Source: Parasphingorhabdus marina DSM 22363
GTDB taxonomy: Bacteria > Pseudomonadota > Alphaproteobacteria > Sphingomonadales > Sphingomonadaceae
DNA length: 64,000 bases
Assembly (NCBI RefSeq): GCF_900128895.1
Contig: NZ_FSQW01000001.1
Span: 186,001-250,000, forward strand
Direction: 5' to 3'
Position numbers and translations under genes: made by a program. Positions 8,738-16,665 of this stretch are shown here, one piece after another (within the stretch, counting starts at the first letter, position 1; the number at the start of each line of letters is the position of its first letter). The notes beneath the pieces were generated by a model. It was not told the DNA's origin. It saw nothing but the letters and a program-made list of their open reading frames with translations, and did no database searches.

Positions 8738-9433
8738 CTACTCGCCGGAAATCTTGAGATTGACCGTCGGTCCCTTGTCGGCCGAACCGAATATCAGATT
8801 GCCCTCTGCGTCAACGGCCCGGTCATGCAGGATTAGCGCATCGGGGCGCAGGATCAGGGTTTCGTTCAGAAACACCCGCGTGCCGAAGCTGGTGGAATAG
8901 TAGCTGCACGCATTTTTCTTCAGATAGCCTTCAAATTGCTCAGCAGCGCGTTTCCAGTAGACTTCACAGCCCGGCTTCAGAATGAAATCGTCTGCCGTCA
9001 TGTCCATGACCTTCGACGGGTCGAGATGCGCATCAGTCAGGCGGTCTGGATCCTTTGGCGTATAGATTGTGAGCCGCACCGCCTGTTCCGCCTCATCCAC
9101 CTCGAAGGAATAGATGCGCTGCCGATAGAGGTCCTTTGGATCATAATGCTGATATTGCTGCGCATAGAGCGTGCGACCGGGAATGCCGGTAATGCGGAGC
9201 GGCGAAAAAACGTGATTCGTGTGTCGCTGTCTGAGCTCCGGTTCAACCTTGTCGACTGCCTGACGGTAGACCTGACGGTGATTGTCATAGGTCCCGGGGA
9301 ACCAGCGCAGCAGTTCTTCCATATCGGAGTGCAAGCCGGATGCGCGCGGACTTTCCGCAGAAATCTGGCCGCCCGTCAGTGCAAACACCGCGACCAAGCC
9401 CAGCAACGGGAGCCGGATGAGGCTGCCGCTCAT
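8738..9433 (-). CDS. CpeT/CpcT-like (DUF1001) exported protein
   Basis: 231 residues with an N-terminal signal sequence (hydrophobic stretch LPLLGLVAVFALTGG, likely cleavage after QISA). The mature part starts LLRWFPGTYDNHRQVY, the hallmark of the CpeT/CpcT family, known from cyanobacteria as phycobiliprotein chromophore lyases. No phycobilin pathway is expected in this bacterium, so the role must differ, perhaps lipocalin-like ligand binding. The fold assignment is recognised by motif; the function is unknown. It lies 12 bases downstream of the MBL hydrolase on the same strand. Confidence 0.78.
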   Translation of the reverse strand: MSGSLIRLPLLGLVAVFALTGGQISAESPRASGLHSDMEELLRWFPGTYDNHRQVYRQAVDKVEPELRQRHTNHVFSPLRITGIPGRTLYAQQYQHYDPKDLYRQRIYSFEVDEAEQAVRLTIYTPKDPDRLTDAHLDPSKVMDMTADDFILKPGCEVYWKRAAEQFEGYLKKNACSYYSTSFGTRVFLNETLILRPDALILHDRAVDAEGNLIFGSADKGPTVNLKISGE

Positions 9434-9445
9434 GCCCTTGGCCTG

Positions 9446-10108
9446 CTATCGCGCCGCCAGGACATCGTCGGCGACAAAGGCATTGGTCTTGCGCTCATAG
9501 CCAAACTGGCTGGTCGGGCCGTGTCCCGGAATGAAAGTGACATTATCGCCCAGCGGCCAGAGCTTCTGGGTGATCGCATTGATCAGGTCCTGATGATTTC
9601 CGCGGGGAAAATCGGTTCGGCCGATGGATCCCTGGAAAATCACATCACCGACCACCGCCAGCTTCGACGGCTCGTGGTAGAAAATCACATGCCCGGGCGT
9701 GTGGCCGGGGCAATGCACAACATCAAGGACCAGATCACCGACGGTGACCTGATCACCATCCTTCAGCCAGCGATCGGGTTCAAAGCTTTTGGCTTCCATG
9801 CCGTAGCGGGCGCCATCTCCGTCGAGCTGGTCAATCCAGAACCGGTCATCCTCATGCGGCCCTTCGATCGGCAGGCCCAGTTCCTCGGCCAGCATTCCCG
9901 CCTGACCGCAATGATCCAGATGGCCATGGGTGATGATGATCTTTTCCAGATCCACGCCATGTTCCTCGACCGCCGCCTTGAGCCGCGGGAGATCGCCGCC
10001 CGGATCGCTCAATGCGGCCTTGTTGGTTTTCGTGCACCAGAGCAGCGTGCAATTTTGCTGCAACGGGGTCACCGGAATGATTACGGCCTTCAAGGGAGCT
10101 TCTGTCAT
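9446..10108 (-). CDS. MBL-fold metallo-hydrolase, glyoxalase II-like
   Basis: 220 residues with all metallo-beta-lactamase-fold metal motifs: THGHLDHCG (H61, H63, D65, H66), HCPGHTPGH, VVGDVIFQGSIGRTD (bridging Asp) and the final FIPGHGP. This arrangement is that of the YcbL/glyoxalase II-like group, which hydrolyses thioesters such as S-lactoylglutathione. Substrate not determined. Confidence 0.9.
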   Translation of the reverse strand: MTEAPLKAVIIPVTPLQQNCTLLWCTKTNKAALSDPGGDLPRLKAAVEEHGVDLEKIIITHGHLDHCGQAGMLAEELGLPIEGPHEDDRFWIDQLDGDGARYGMEAKSFEPDRWLKDGDQVTVGDLVLDVVHCPGHTPGHVIFYHEPSKLAVVGDVIFQGSIGRTDFPRGNHQDLINAITQKLWPLGDNVTFIPGHGPTSQFGYERKTNAFVADDVLAAR

Positions 10109-10187
10109 GGACAGCTATTTGGAGAGGGAATGCGGGAGATGCAAGCCTAGAAAAAGACAGGCCCGACGGAGGCTCGACTGCAGCAGT

Positions 10188-10859
10188 TCAAAGACGCCGG
10201 CCGGTCCAGATTACGCGGCCGATAATCCGGGTGTCCGCCGCTTCAACGTCCTCCCAGTCCGGATATTGACTGTTGTCGCTGCGGATCGACAGACGGCCGC
10301 CCGGCCGCAGCGCGATGCGCTTGACCAGCAGGACATCATCCATCCGCAGCACATATATTCCATCCCGCAGGGGCAATTCGGCGGCGCGGTGGTCGACCAT
10401 GATGTCGTCACCATCACATAATGTCGGATCCATGGAATCACCGTCGACCCGGATGATCGACAGTTTTGCGGGATCGACGCTTAACTTTTTCAGCCATTCC
10501 GGGCCAAAGCCCATATTGCCGTCCAGTCGATCCTCTTCCGCCAGCGCACCGGGACCGGCCGATGCGGCGACCTGCAGTTGCGGAATGCGCACCAACCCCG
10601 CCTTGCCGTCGCGCGGCACCCGGCTTTGCGCAGCAGGTACAGGCCCGCCAAGCTCGGTTTCGGAAATCCGGTAATAGGCCGCCAGCTTGCGCCGATCATC
10701 CTCGGCCAGCCGGCGCGGCGTCCCCCGCTTGATGAACTGCTGCACATAAGCCGGGTTCTTGCCCAGAAACCGGGACATGGATGCATAGTCATCTCCCTGG
10801 GACCGGATCAGCTGATCTAGCCGGGCACGCGGGTCGGCAATGGCAGGATCGGTTGTCAT
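10188..10859 (-). CDS. S24-family LexA/CI-like transcriptional repressor
   Basis: 223 residues from the ATG at 10859. The N-terminal part is a helix-turn-helix-like region (ASMSRFLGKNPAYVQQFIKRG). The C-terminal part is a peptidase S24 domain with catalytic Ser142 (VDGDSMDPT) and Lys180 (LLVKRIAL), and an Ala-Gly pair at ASAGPG (residues 101-102) that may be a self-cleavage site. This is the layout of CI/LexA-type repressors that self-cleave under DNA damage. The longer frame to 10895 is rejected since its start would lie inside a perfect palindrome that looks like the operator. No phage genes are nearby, so it is a chromosomal regulator or a domesticated one. Confidence 0.88.
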   Translation of the reverse strand: MTTDPAIADPRARLDQLIRSQGDDYASMSRFLGKNPAYVQQFIKRGTPRRLAEDDRRKLAAYYRISETELGGPVPAAQSRVPRDGKAGLVRIPQLQVAASAGPGALAEEDRLDGNMGFGPEWLKKLSVDPAKLSIIRVDGDSMDPTLCDGDDIMVDHRAAELPLRDGIYVLRMDDVLLVKRIALRPGGRLSIRSDNSQYPDWEDVEAADTRIIGRVIWTGRRL

Positions 10860-10866
10860 GACATCA

Positions 10867-10882
10867 ATCCTAGCAGTAGGAT
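10867..10882. promoter_or_regulatory. Palindromic operator candidate 1
   Basis: ATCCTA-GCAG-TAGGAT is a perfect inverted repeat just upstream of the S24 repressor start codon. It shares the CCTA/TAGG half-site with the palindrome at 10884, and the two centres are 19 bases apart. Confidence 0.65.
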
Positions 10883-10909
10883 TTTTCCTAGACAAGTAGG
10901 AAATTACAA
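10881..10909 (-). promoter_or_regulatory. Putative promoter of the S24 repressor
   Basis: On the minus strand TTGTAA (10909-10904) and AAAAAT (10886-10881) are 17 bases apart, a weak sigma-70-type match. The second palindrome lies between the two boxes. Confidence 0.35.
10884..10903. promoter_or_regulatory. Palindromic operator candidate 2
   Basis: TTTCCTA-GACAAG-TAGGAAA is a perfect inverted repeat that occupies the spacer of the predicted minus-strand promoter. The position is what autorepression by the adjacent S24 repressor would need. Confidence 0.65.
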
Positions 10910-10978
10910 ATCAGACAGGATTTTCCCTATCCGGTCGAGTCGAAAGACCAGACCGAAGCTGCAGAAAGGAGAATGATG

Positions 10979-11167
10979 ATGCACCTGCTGAGAGAGATCG
11001 AGAAATTCCTGCGTGAAACCGACATGCCATGGACCAGGTTCGGGCGGCTGTCGGTACGCGATCCCCGCTTTGTCGAAGACCTTCGCAATGGCCGCCAACC
11101 GGGTTCCGAGGTATCGCAGAGAGTAGAACATTTCATGAACAAATGGCGCAGCGACAATGCGTGCTAG
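10979..11167 (+). CDS. Small conserved protein, function unknown
   Basis: About 62 residues beginning MHLLREIEKFLRETDMPWTR and continuing RFGRLSVRDPRFVEDLRNGR. I know similar short proteins from many sphingomonads; the pattern 'TRFGRxAVRDPRFVxDLRxGR' looks like a small DNA-binding or helix-turn-helix-like unit. Three tandem ATG codons occur (10973, 10976, 10979); AAGGAG at 10966 has best spacing to the third. It is divergent from the S24 repressor and shares its operator region, and its end overlaps the next gene by 11 bases. Confidence 0.75.
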   Translation: MHLLREIEKFLRETDMPWTRFGRLSVRDPRFVEDLRNGRQPGSEVSQRVEHFMNKWRSDNAC

Positions 11168-11501
11168 ATCATCACTTCGTCCTGCCCGGGACAGGCTGGT
11201 TGACCATCTGCTGGCCGGACTCCGGAGGCACGCGCATCCGGATTGCCGGATCCGGCTCGTCCGCGAGCGGCCCTGGGCCAGCATTACTTTCTCCGGCACA
11301 CGATACAGTTTTGAACTCAGTCTGGCTGGGCGGCCGAACAAAGACATCTTCGGCAAAAACGAGCAGGCGCTGGCCGATCATGATTTCGACCTGGATGGCC
11401 ATTTTGTTGCTGACCTGCTCGTCACACCGGCGTCACCGACACCCCGACAACACTGTCAGGTGGAAATCCTGGTGATTGTTGACCCTGTAGATCAGCGCTG
11501 A
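11157..11501 (+). CDS. Conserved hypothetical protein
   Basis: 114 residues. The N-terminal 25 residues are Arg-rich, and the middle contains ERPWASITFSGTRYSFEL and DHDFDLDGHFVADLLV, a beta-rich pattern. No signal peptide or membrane segment. It overlaps the preceding small gene by 11 bases and converges on the gene at 11492 with a ten-base overlap, which suggests coupling with the small protein. No function can be assigned. Confidence 0.6.
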   Translation: MRARSSLRPARDRLVDHLLAGLRRHAHPDCRIRLVRERPWASITFSGTRYSFELSLAGRPNKDIFGKNEQALADHDFDLDGHFVADLLVTPASPTPRQHCQVEILVIVDPVDQR

Positions 11502-12529
11502 GCGGTCATCCGCTCCAGCGTACCCAGCGCGGCTTTCAGTGCAGCGTCCATATCTGCCTGCCGGGGGTTCCGGTCAGGTGCCGGAACCGTGTCCACGGAT
11601 TTCAGGGCCGGCACGGCGGCTTCGACCGCAGGCGCCGGGGCTGTGGCTTCTGCCGTTGGCGCTACCGGTTCGGCAGCTTCTTTTGCGGCAACAACAGATT
11701 CCACACTGCGGCTGGCAATCTCGAGCTGCTTCAGGCGGCGCAGGCTGAATTCCAGTCGGTCCGCCAGTTGCGAAACCGACAGTCCGGACAGATCTTCCGG
11801 CTGTGCTTCCACCGCTTCAGTCACGGGTTCCGCCGCCACTTGCGGCTCAAGGGGCTCCTGCAGTTCCAGCGGCTCTTCCACCTCGCTTGCGACGGCAGGC
11901 ATGGCCGCAGCGACCTGCTCCATGACTGGTGCCGGTTCCGGAACAGGCGCTTCCTGTTCAAATTGCGGGATTTCGGACGCCAATGGCGTACCGAGATCGG
12001 AATCGGCAAATATCGGGCGGCGCGCTGGCGCGTCGGGATGGCGATCCCCTTCCCGCAGCATCGGAAGATCGGCGAGGTCCATGACCTTTTTCTCGGCCGG
12101 CTTCTTTTTCGGCTTCTTCAGAAACCGGGTCAGGGATTTGGCATTGAACGCCAGTTTCGGCATGGTGAAACGGCTTTTTCCGGCCTCTGCTTCCAGCTCC
12201 CGCTCAGCCTGTTCGGCTTCGCTGGCAATAATCTGTTCTCTAAGTGCAACACCCATGTCCGGGTCCCCCTTGCGATTAAGAATGAAGTAAATGGCGGAGG
12301 CCGAGACCAGACCCGCTGCGATCGCGATCAGGCTCCGCGCCGTGTTTCCCAGGGGCGGTGCCGCCACCGGAACGATTTCGGAAAGGCCGGTCAGGCCGAC
12401 AATATTTTCAAGATACACATGTGGCAGCGTGGCAATGACGAGGGCCGCACCAATGCCGCCAACCACCGCCAGAGCGGGGTCTTTGAAACGCAGGTAATTC
12501 TGTTCAAACTCTTCCACAATTGTCTCCAC
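11492..12529 (-). CDS. Membrane-anchored Pro/Glu-rich protein, function unknown
   Basis: About 345 residues. Two membrane helices lie near the N-terminus (DPALAVVGGIGAALVIATL and SLIAIAAGLVSASAIYFIL); the rest is a long low-complexity cytoplasmic or periplasmic tail rich in Pro, Glu, Ala and Val, with a short helical block ADRLEFSLRRLKQLEIASRSVES near residue 270. The frame is open to a GTG at 12544, but AAGGG at 12539-12535 has good spacing to the GTG at 12529. It lies downstream of the exosortase-associated glycosyltransferase on the same strand. Function unknown. Confidence 0.7.
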   Translation of the reverse strand: METIVEEFEQNYLRFKDPALAVVGGIGAALVIATLPHVYLENIVGLTGLSEIVPVAAPPLGNTARSLIAIAAGLVSASAIYFILNRKGDPDMGVALREQIIASEAEQAERELEAEAGKSRFTMPKLAFNAKSLTRFLKKPKKKPAEKKVMDLADLPMLREGDRHPDAPARRPIFADSDLGTPLASEIPQFEQEAPVPEPAPVMEQVAAAMPAVASEVEEPLELQEPLEPQVAAEPVTEAVEAQPEDLSGLSVSQLADRLEFSLRRLKQLEIASRSVESVVAAKEAAEPVAPTAEATAPAPAVEAAVPALKSVDTVPAPDRNPRQADMDAALKAALGTLERMTAQR

Positions 12530-12553
12530 CACAACCCTTGCCACAAGGGTCGA

Positions 12554-13786
12554 TCAGGCTGCCTGCACCAGCGTCCGGCTGGCAATCAGCTTTTGGTAAA
12601 CAGGATTGTAACGCAAAATGTTTGACGACCAGTTACGATCTGCCGCAACAAATTTCCGTCCATTTTCAATAATTTGATCCCATTGTGCCCGCGAATTGAT
12701 CAAATCGGCCAGTTTTTTGGCGGTTTTTTCCGGATTTCCCGCGGGAAACAGCAGCCCGGTTTGTCCGTCCGCAATCAGCTCCCTGTGTCCGCCAACATCC
12801 GAAGCGGCAACCAGCCGCCCCTGCGCCATGGCTTCCAGTGGTTTCAGCGGTGTCACCAGGTCGGTCAGCCGCATCGATTTGCGCGGATAGACCATGATAT
12901 CCATCAGCCCGTAATAGCGATCCACTTCCTCGTGCGGCACCCGGCCAACAAAGCTGATCGCGGACGCTGCCGCGGAATCGGCCACCTGCGCCTTGAGCTG
13001 CTTCTCCATCGGGCCGCCCCCGACCAGCAGCAGGCGAGCCTCCGGACACTTCGCCAGTAAAGTGGGCATCGCGGTGATCAGGTCGTCAATGCCCTCATAA
13101 TCGTAAAAACTGCCGATGAAACCCAACACTGTCTTGCCCTCAAGACCAAGCTCGGCAGACAGTCCGGCGTCTTTTTCCGGCAGCTGGCCAAATAGTGACA
13201 GGTCCACGCCATTGGGCGAGATGGTGATCTTTTCGCTTGCGGTACCGCGACGGATGAGGTCGTTTTTCAGCCCCTCGCAAATTACGGCAATCGCATCGGC
13301 AGACTGGATCACGTGATTTTCCAGCTGACGCGTCAGCCAGTAGCGGGGACTGCCCTCGCGGCCGGTTCCGTTGCCGACCGCCGCATCTTCCCAGAAGGCC
13401 CGAATCTCATAGAGAAGTGGCAGGCCGGTCCGCTGCGCCACGCGCAGCGCGGCCAGGCCGTTCAGAACCGGAGAATGGGCGTGCAGGACATCGGGCTGCC
13501 ATTGCTCGACGACTTCGGCAATGCGCTCCGCAAAGACCGAAATTTCACGCCATTCACGGATCGGCGACGGGCCATGAACATCTGCCAGCGTGCGGAAAAA
13601 GGACAGGCCTTCGACTTCTTCCAGTGGTCCACTGGCCTCGAACCCGTGCTGATCCTGCCGGACTCCCGTCACACCGGCGACATCCAGGCCACCGGCGAGC
13701 TGGGACTTCATGATCGCGCGCGTGCGGAAACAATAACCGCTGTGCAGCGGCAAACTGTGATCAAGAACGTGCAGGATGCGGGTCAT
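12554..13786 (-). CDS. Exosortase A-associated glycosyltransferase (GT4 type)
   Basis: 410 residues. The start ILHVLDHSLPLHSGYCFRTR is characteristic of the PEP-CTERM/exosortase A-associated glycosyltransferase family (Daro_2409 type). GT4 features follow: SPNGVDLSLFG, LGFIGSFYDYEGIDDLI, and KPLEAMAQGRLVAASDVGGH, the nucleotide-sugar binding region. It probably acts in synthesis of the exopolysaccharide linked with exosortase systems. It diverges from the O-glycosylation ligase locus across 122 bases. Confidence 0.88.
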   Translation of the reverse strand: MTRILHVLDHSLPLHSGYCFRTRAIMKSQLAGGLDVAGVTGVRQDQHGFEASGPLEEVEGLSFFRTLADVHGPSPIREWREISVFAERIAEVVEQWQPDVLHAHSPVLNGLAALRVAQRTGLPLLYEIRAFWEDAAVGNGTGREGSPRYWLTRQLENHVIQSADAIAVICEGLKNDLIRRGTASEKITISPNGVDLSLFGQLPEKDAGLSAELGLEGKTVLGFIGSFYDYEGIDDLITAMPTLLAKCPEARLLLVGGGPMEKQLKAQVADSAAASAISFVGRVPHEEVDRYYGLMDIMVYPRKSMRLTDLVTPLKPLEAMAQGRLVAASDVGGHRELIADGQTGLLFPAGNPEKTAKKLADLINSRAQWDQIIENGRKFVAADRNWSSNILRYNPVYQKLIASRTLVQAA

Positions 13787-13908
13787 GGCGCAATTCTGTG
13801 CCCGAAAAGGATTAACGTCCCGTCAACCCAAAGCCTGTATCGCGGCTGATATGTGCGGACATTTGTCTGCTCTGTTTGTGATCCCAACGGGAAAGCCCGG
13901 AACGCCGA

Positions 13909-14082
13909 ATGATCGACAATTTTTCAATCGCACTGACACATGGCCTGCTGCTGATCGCGGCCTGGCGATTGATCCATCGTCCCGATCTCGACGTCGAGGA
14001 CCCGCCCGAACGTGACCCCGAGCCCAGCGGGTTCGCGACTGGCGGCAAGGCCGGTTCGTGGCAGGATGATGCCGATGCGTGA
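13909..14082 (+). CDS. Tiny membrane protein next to exosortase-associated ligase
   Basis: 57 codons from the ATG at 13909 to TGA at 14080-14082. An N-terminal hydrophobic helix (FSIALTHGLLLIAAWRL) is followed by a charged tail with DVEDPPERDPEPSG. The end overlaps the start of the ligase gene, which argues for translational coupling and against chance. It is shorter than usual gene-finder limits. I do not recognise a family. Confidence 0.55.
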   Translation: MIDNFSIALTHGLLLIAAWRLIHRPDLDVEDPPERDPEPSGFATGGKAGSWQDDADA

Positions 14083-15487
14083 TCTCGTCTTTGTCGGATA
14101 TCTGGTGGTGCTGCTGCTGATCGCATTCAAGCGGCCGTTCCTGTTCACCCTGATCTATGCTTATGTCGATATCGTCGCACCGCAGCGGCTGAGCTATTTC
14201 ATGCTCAATTCGGTGCCGGTGTCGCTGATCGTCTTCGCGATGGCGTTTCTGGGCTATATGGTCGCTGACGACAAGAAGGACAGCCGCTTCTCCGTTCGTC
14301 AGGGCGCGATGGTGCTGTTGCTGATCTATTGCGGCTACACGACCTTGCAGGCTGCCGTCCCGGAGGCGGCCTGGGCGAAATGGGACTGGGTCTGGAAAGC
14401 GATGATCTTCGCAATCTTCCTGCCACTCACGCTGAAAACCAGGCTCCGGCTGGAAGCACTGGCTCTTTTCATGGTGCTCTGCGCGGCAGCGCTGATCATA
14501 ACCGGCGGAATCAAGACCCTTGCCTCCGGTGGCGGCTACGGGGTGCTTGTGCTGCTCATTGATGACAATGCGGGTCTTTATGAAGGCTCAATCATATCCA
14601 TGGTGGCCATCTGCATCATTCCGCTGATCCTGTGGCTGGCCAGGCACGGCACCATCTTCCCGCCCGACTGGCGCGTGAAATTGTTCAGCTATGCCCTGGT
14701 TTTTGCGGCCCTGCTGATTCCGATCGGAACCCAGGCCCGCACCGGACTGGTTTGTATCGCCGTCCTCGCCGTGCTCCAGTTGCGCTTTGCCCGCTACCGC
14801 TTTGTCTATGCCGGCATGGCTGTCACGCTGGGCCTGATGGCGATCCCGTTCTTGCCGCAAAGCTTTACCGACCGGATGTCAACGATCCAGAACTACAAGG
14901 CAGATGAATCCGCCTCTACACGCATTGCCGTGTGGGAGTGGACCTGGGAATATGCCAAGCAGAATCCGTTTGGCGGCGGCTTCGATGTCTATCGTATCAA
15001 CAAGCTCACCTATGAACTGGCAGAAGATGACAGCCAGGAAGAGGAAGAGTTGCCCTATGAACTGGAAGATGACGGCCCCGTCGAAATTGTTGACGAGAGC
15101 CGCGCGTTTCACAGCAGCTATTTCGAGATGCTTGGCGAACAGGGTTTCCCGGGCCTCGCCCTGTGGCTGTTTATCCATGTTGGTGGTGTCTGGCGGATGG
15201 AAGTCCTGCGCCGGCGCTACCTGAAGTCAAAGAAGGACAGCGAGCAATGGGTCGCTCCGCTCGCCCTCGCCCTGCAGAACGGGCATATCATCTATCTGAC
15301 CGGCGCCCTGTTTGTCGGGGTCGCCTATCAGCCGTTCATCTACATGCTGGTCGCGCTGCAGATCGGTCTGGATACCTATCTCGCCCGCCGGCGGGCCGAA
15401 GCCAAATGGCAGCCGATTGTCCAGAATCTGTCGCTAACGGCCAAGCCGGAACAGCTCGGGAGCCAAGGGGCACGGGTCAAGGGTTAG
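14075..15487 (+). CDS. Putative O-glycosylation ligase, exosortase A-associated
   Basis: About 470 residues, a polytopic membrane protein of the Wzy/O-antigen-ligase fold. The start RDLVFVGYLVVLLLIAFKRPF and the motif YVDIVAPQRLSYF are those of the exosortase A-associated ligase family (TIGR03097). The large loop between the last helices contains the conserved RxxxW-type region (STRIAVWEWTWEYAKQNPFGGG) and an acidic insert (DSQEEEELPYELEDD). It would transfer polymer to an acceptor at the periplasmic face. ATG codons at 14066, 14069 and 14075 are possible; GGCAGGA is best placed for 14075. Confidence 0.9.
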   Translation: MRDLVFVGYLVVLLLIAFKRPFLFTLIYAYVDIVAPQRLSYFMLNSVPVSLIVFAMAFLGYMVADDKKDSRFSVRQGAMVLLLIYCGYTTLQAAVPEAAWAKWDWVWKAMIFAIFLPLTLKTRLRLEALALFMVLCAAALIITGGIKTLASGGGYGVLVLLIDDNAGLYEGSIISMVAICIIPLILWLARHGTIFPPDWRVKLFSYALVFAALLIPIGTQARTGLVCIAVLAVLQLRFARYRFVYAGMAVTLGLMAIPFLPQSFTDRMSTIQNYKADESASTRIAVWEWTWEYAKQNPFGGGFDVYRINKLTYELAEDDSQEEEELPYELEDDGPVEIVDESRAFHSSYFEMLGEQGFPGLALWLFIHVGGVWRMEVLRRRYLKSKKDSEQWVAPLALALQNGHIIYLTGALFVGVAYQPFIYMLVALQIGLDTYLARRRAEAKWQPIVQNLSLTAKPEQLGSQGARVKG

Positions 15488-15530
15488 AACGACAGCACCG
15501 GCTGTCCCTGTCGGTAACGATGCGAAGCAA

Positions 15531-16136
15531 TCAGTTGCTGCGCGGATGTTCCGAGAATTTGGCCAGATCTTCCAGACTGAGCGGCTGGGACAGCATGATC
15601 CCGTGATAGCCATTCCGCGACCAGCGCAACTGGCCGTTTAACGGAGGCAGTTCCCCGCACCGGATGAACAGCTTTTCGCCCTTCGGCAACTCGCCATCGC
15701 AGGCAATGCAGATGCCGCTTTGCGAGATATTGAGCAACTGCGCAGCAAGCGCGGACCGGCCGGAGCTGATCCGGGCGTTGAATCCGATATTGATGCGCAG
15801 GGAGCGTTTGGGAAAATTGTCAAAGGACAGGCTGACAATTTCGGCCAGATCCACGTCTTCCGTGAAAGTGAAGCCGGCATGGCCACCTTCTTCCCAGACC
15901 TTGCGAATCGGGAAACGCGAGCCGTTGGCAAATTCCAGCTCGCACTGGTTGATATGCGGGATCGGCTGAAACAGCTTGACCTTGAGACCCGTGACCGAAA
16001 CGTCGCGAACGACGCAGATCAGTTCCCGGTCTTCCGCGACCAGTTTTCCGGTTCGCAACAGCAGTTTCTGACGAGGTGCAGCGCGGTTGTCGCCTGTCGG
16101 CTCATTGTGCGCGTGGTGGATAGAATTGTTCTGCAT
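15531..16136 (-). CDS. PilZ domain protein (two PilZ-like repeats)
   Basis: 201 residues with a first PilZ unit (RAAPRQKLLL as RxxxR-type box, then RDVSVTGLKV as D/NxSxxG) and a second, less canonical one (LRINIGFNARI, then LLNISQSGICI). PilZ domains bind cyclic di-GMP. The first repeat retains the motif residues, the second lacks a clear RxxxR box. No output domain is fused, so it probably acts through a partner. Confidence 0.85.
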   Translation of the reverse strand: MQNNSIHHAHNEPTGDNRAAPRQKLLLRTGKLVAEDRELICVVRDVSVTGLKVKLFQPIPHINQCELEFANGSRFPIRKVWEEGGHAGFTFTEDVDLAEIVSLSFDNFPKRSLRINIGFNARISSGRSALAAQLLNISQSGICIACDGELPKGEKLFIRCGELPPLNGQLRWSRNGYHGIMLSQPLSLEDLAKFSEHPRSN

Positions 16137-16298
16137 ATATGCCCATTTTTGACCAACAATGTCCCCACACGCATGACCATAAGACCGTGAACCGTAAAAA
16201 ATCGTTAATTTCGGCTTGACTTAAATCGCCCAAAATGGGGCGGCTGTAACGATGCAAATACCGCCCCGCCCTGCATCCGCAGTCGTTGAGGAACAGGA

Positions 16299-16592
16299 CT
16301 AGATGCCGTCGAGCCTTTCAATAACCGGCGCAGCCGCCATGCAGGGGGCCAGCTTCGGTCCGCTGGCCTTGAAATGCTCGGACTGGCCATGGGCATCGAG
16401 TGCTGCCTGATCGACATAGCGTTCGAGCACTTTATATTCCTGCGGATTGTCCTTGCTGCGGAAGACCGAATAAAATTCATTGCCCGGCTCGTTGGCACGG
16501 ACGGCATCCATCAGTTCGGAAAAAGCCGCTTCGAAATCGGCATTCTTGCCTTCGGCGACGGTCAGGGTTGCGATGAGGCCTACTGCTGCCAT
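16299..16592 (-). CDS. Antibiotic biosynthesis monooxygenase (ABM) domain protein
   Basis: 97 residues, VGLIATLTVAEGKNADFEA then EFYSVFRSKDNPQEYKVLERY and a final region with HFKASGP, the dimeric alpha/beta barrel (YgiN/ABM) pattern. Members are small cofactor-free quinol monooxygenases or of unknown role. The ATG at 16592 gives the usual length; the frame upstream of it is not supported. It lies 73 bases downstream of the thiolase. Confidence 0.88.
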   Translation of the reverse strand: MAAVGLIATLTVAEGKNADFEAAFSELMDAVRANEPGNEFYSVFRSKDNPQEYKVLERYVDQAALDAHGQSEHFKASGPKLAPCMAAAPVIERLDGI

Positions 16593-16665
16593 GAGAAATA
16601 TCCTTGTTTGCGATAAGTAAAAAGGGCCGGCGATTTCCCGCCAGCCCTCCGAAATATTATGATGA

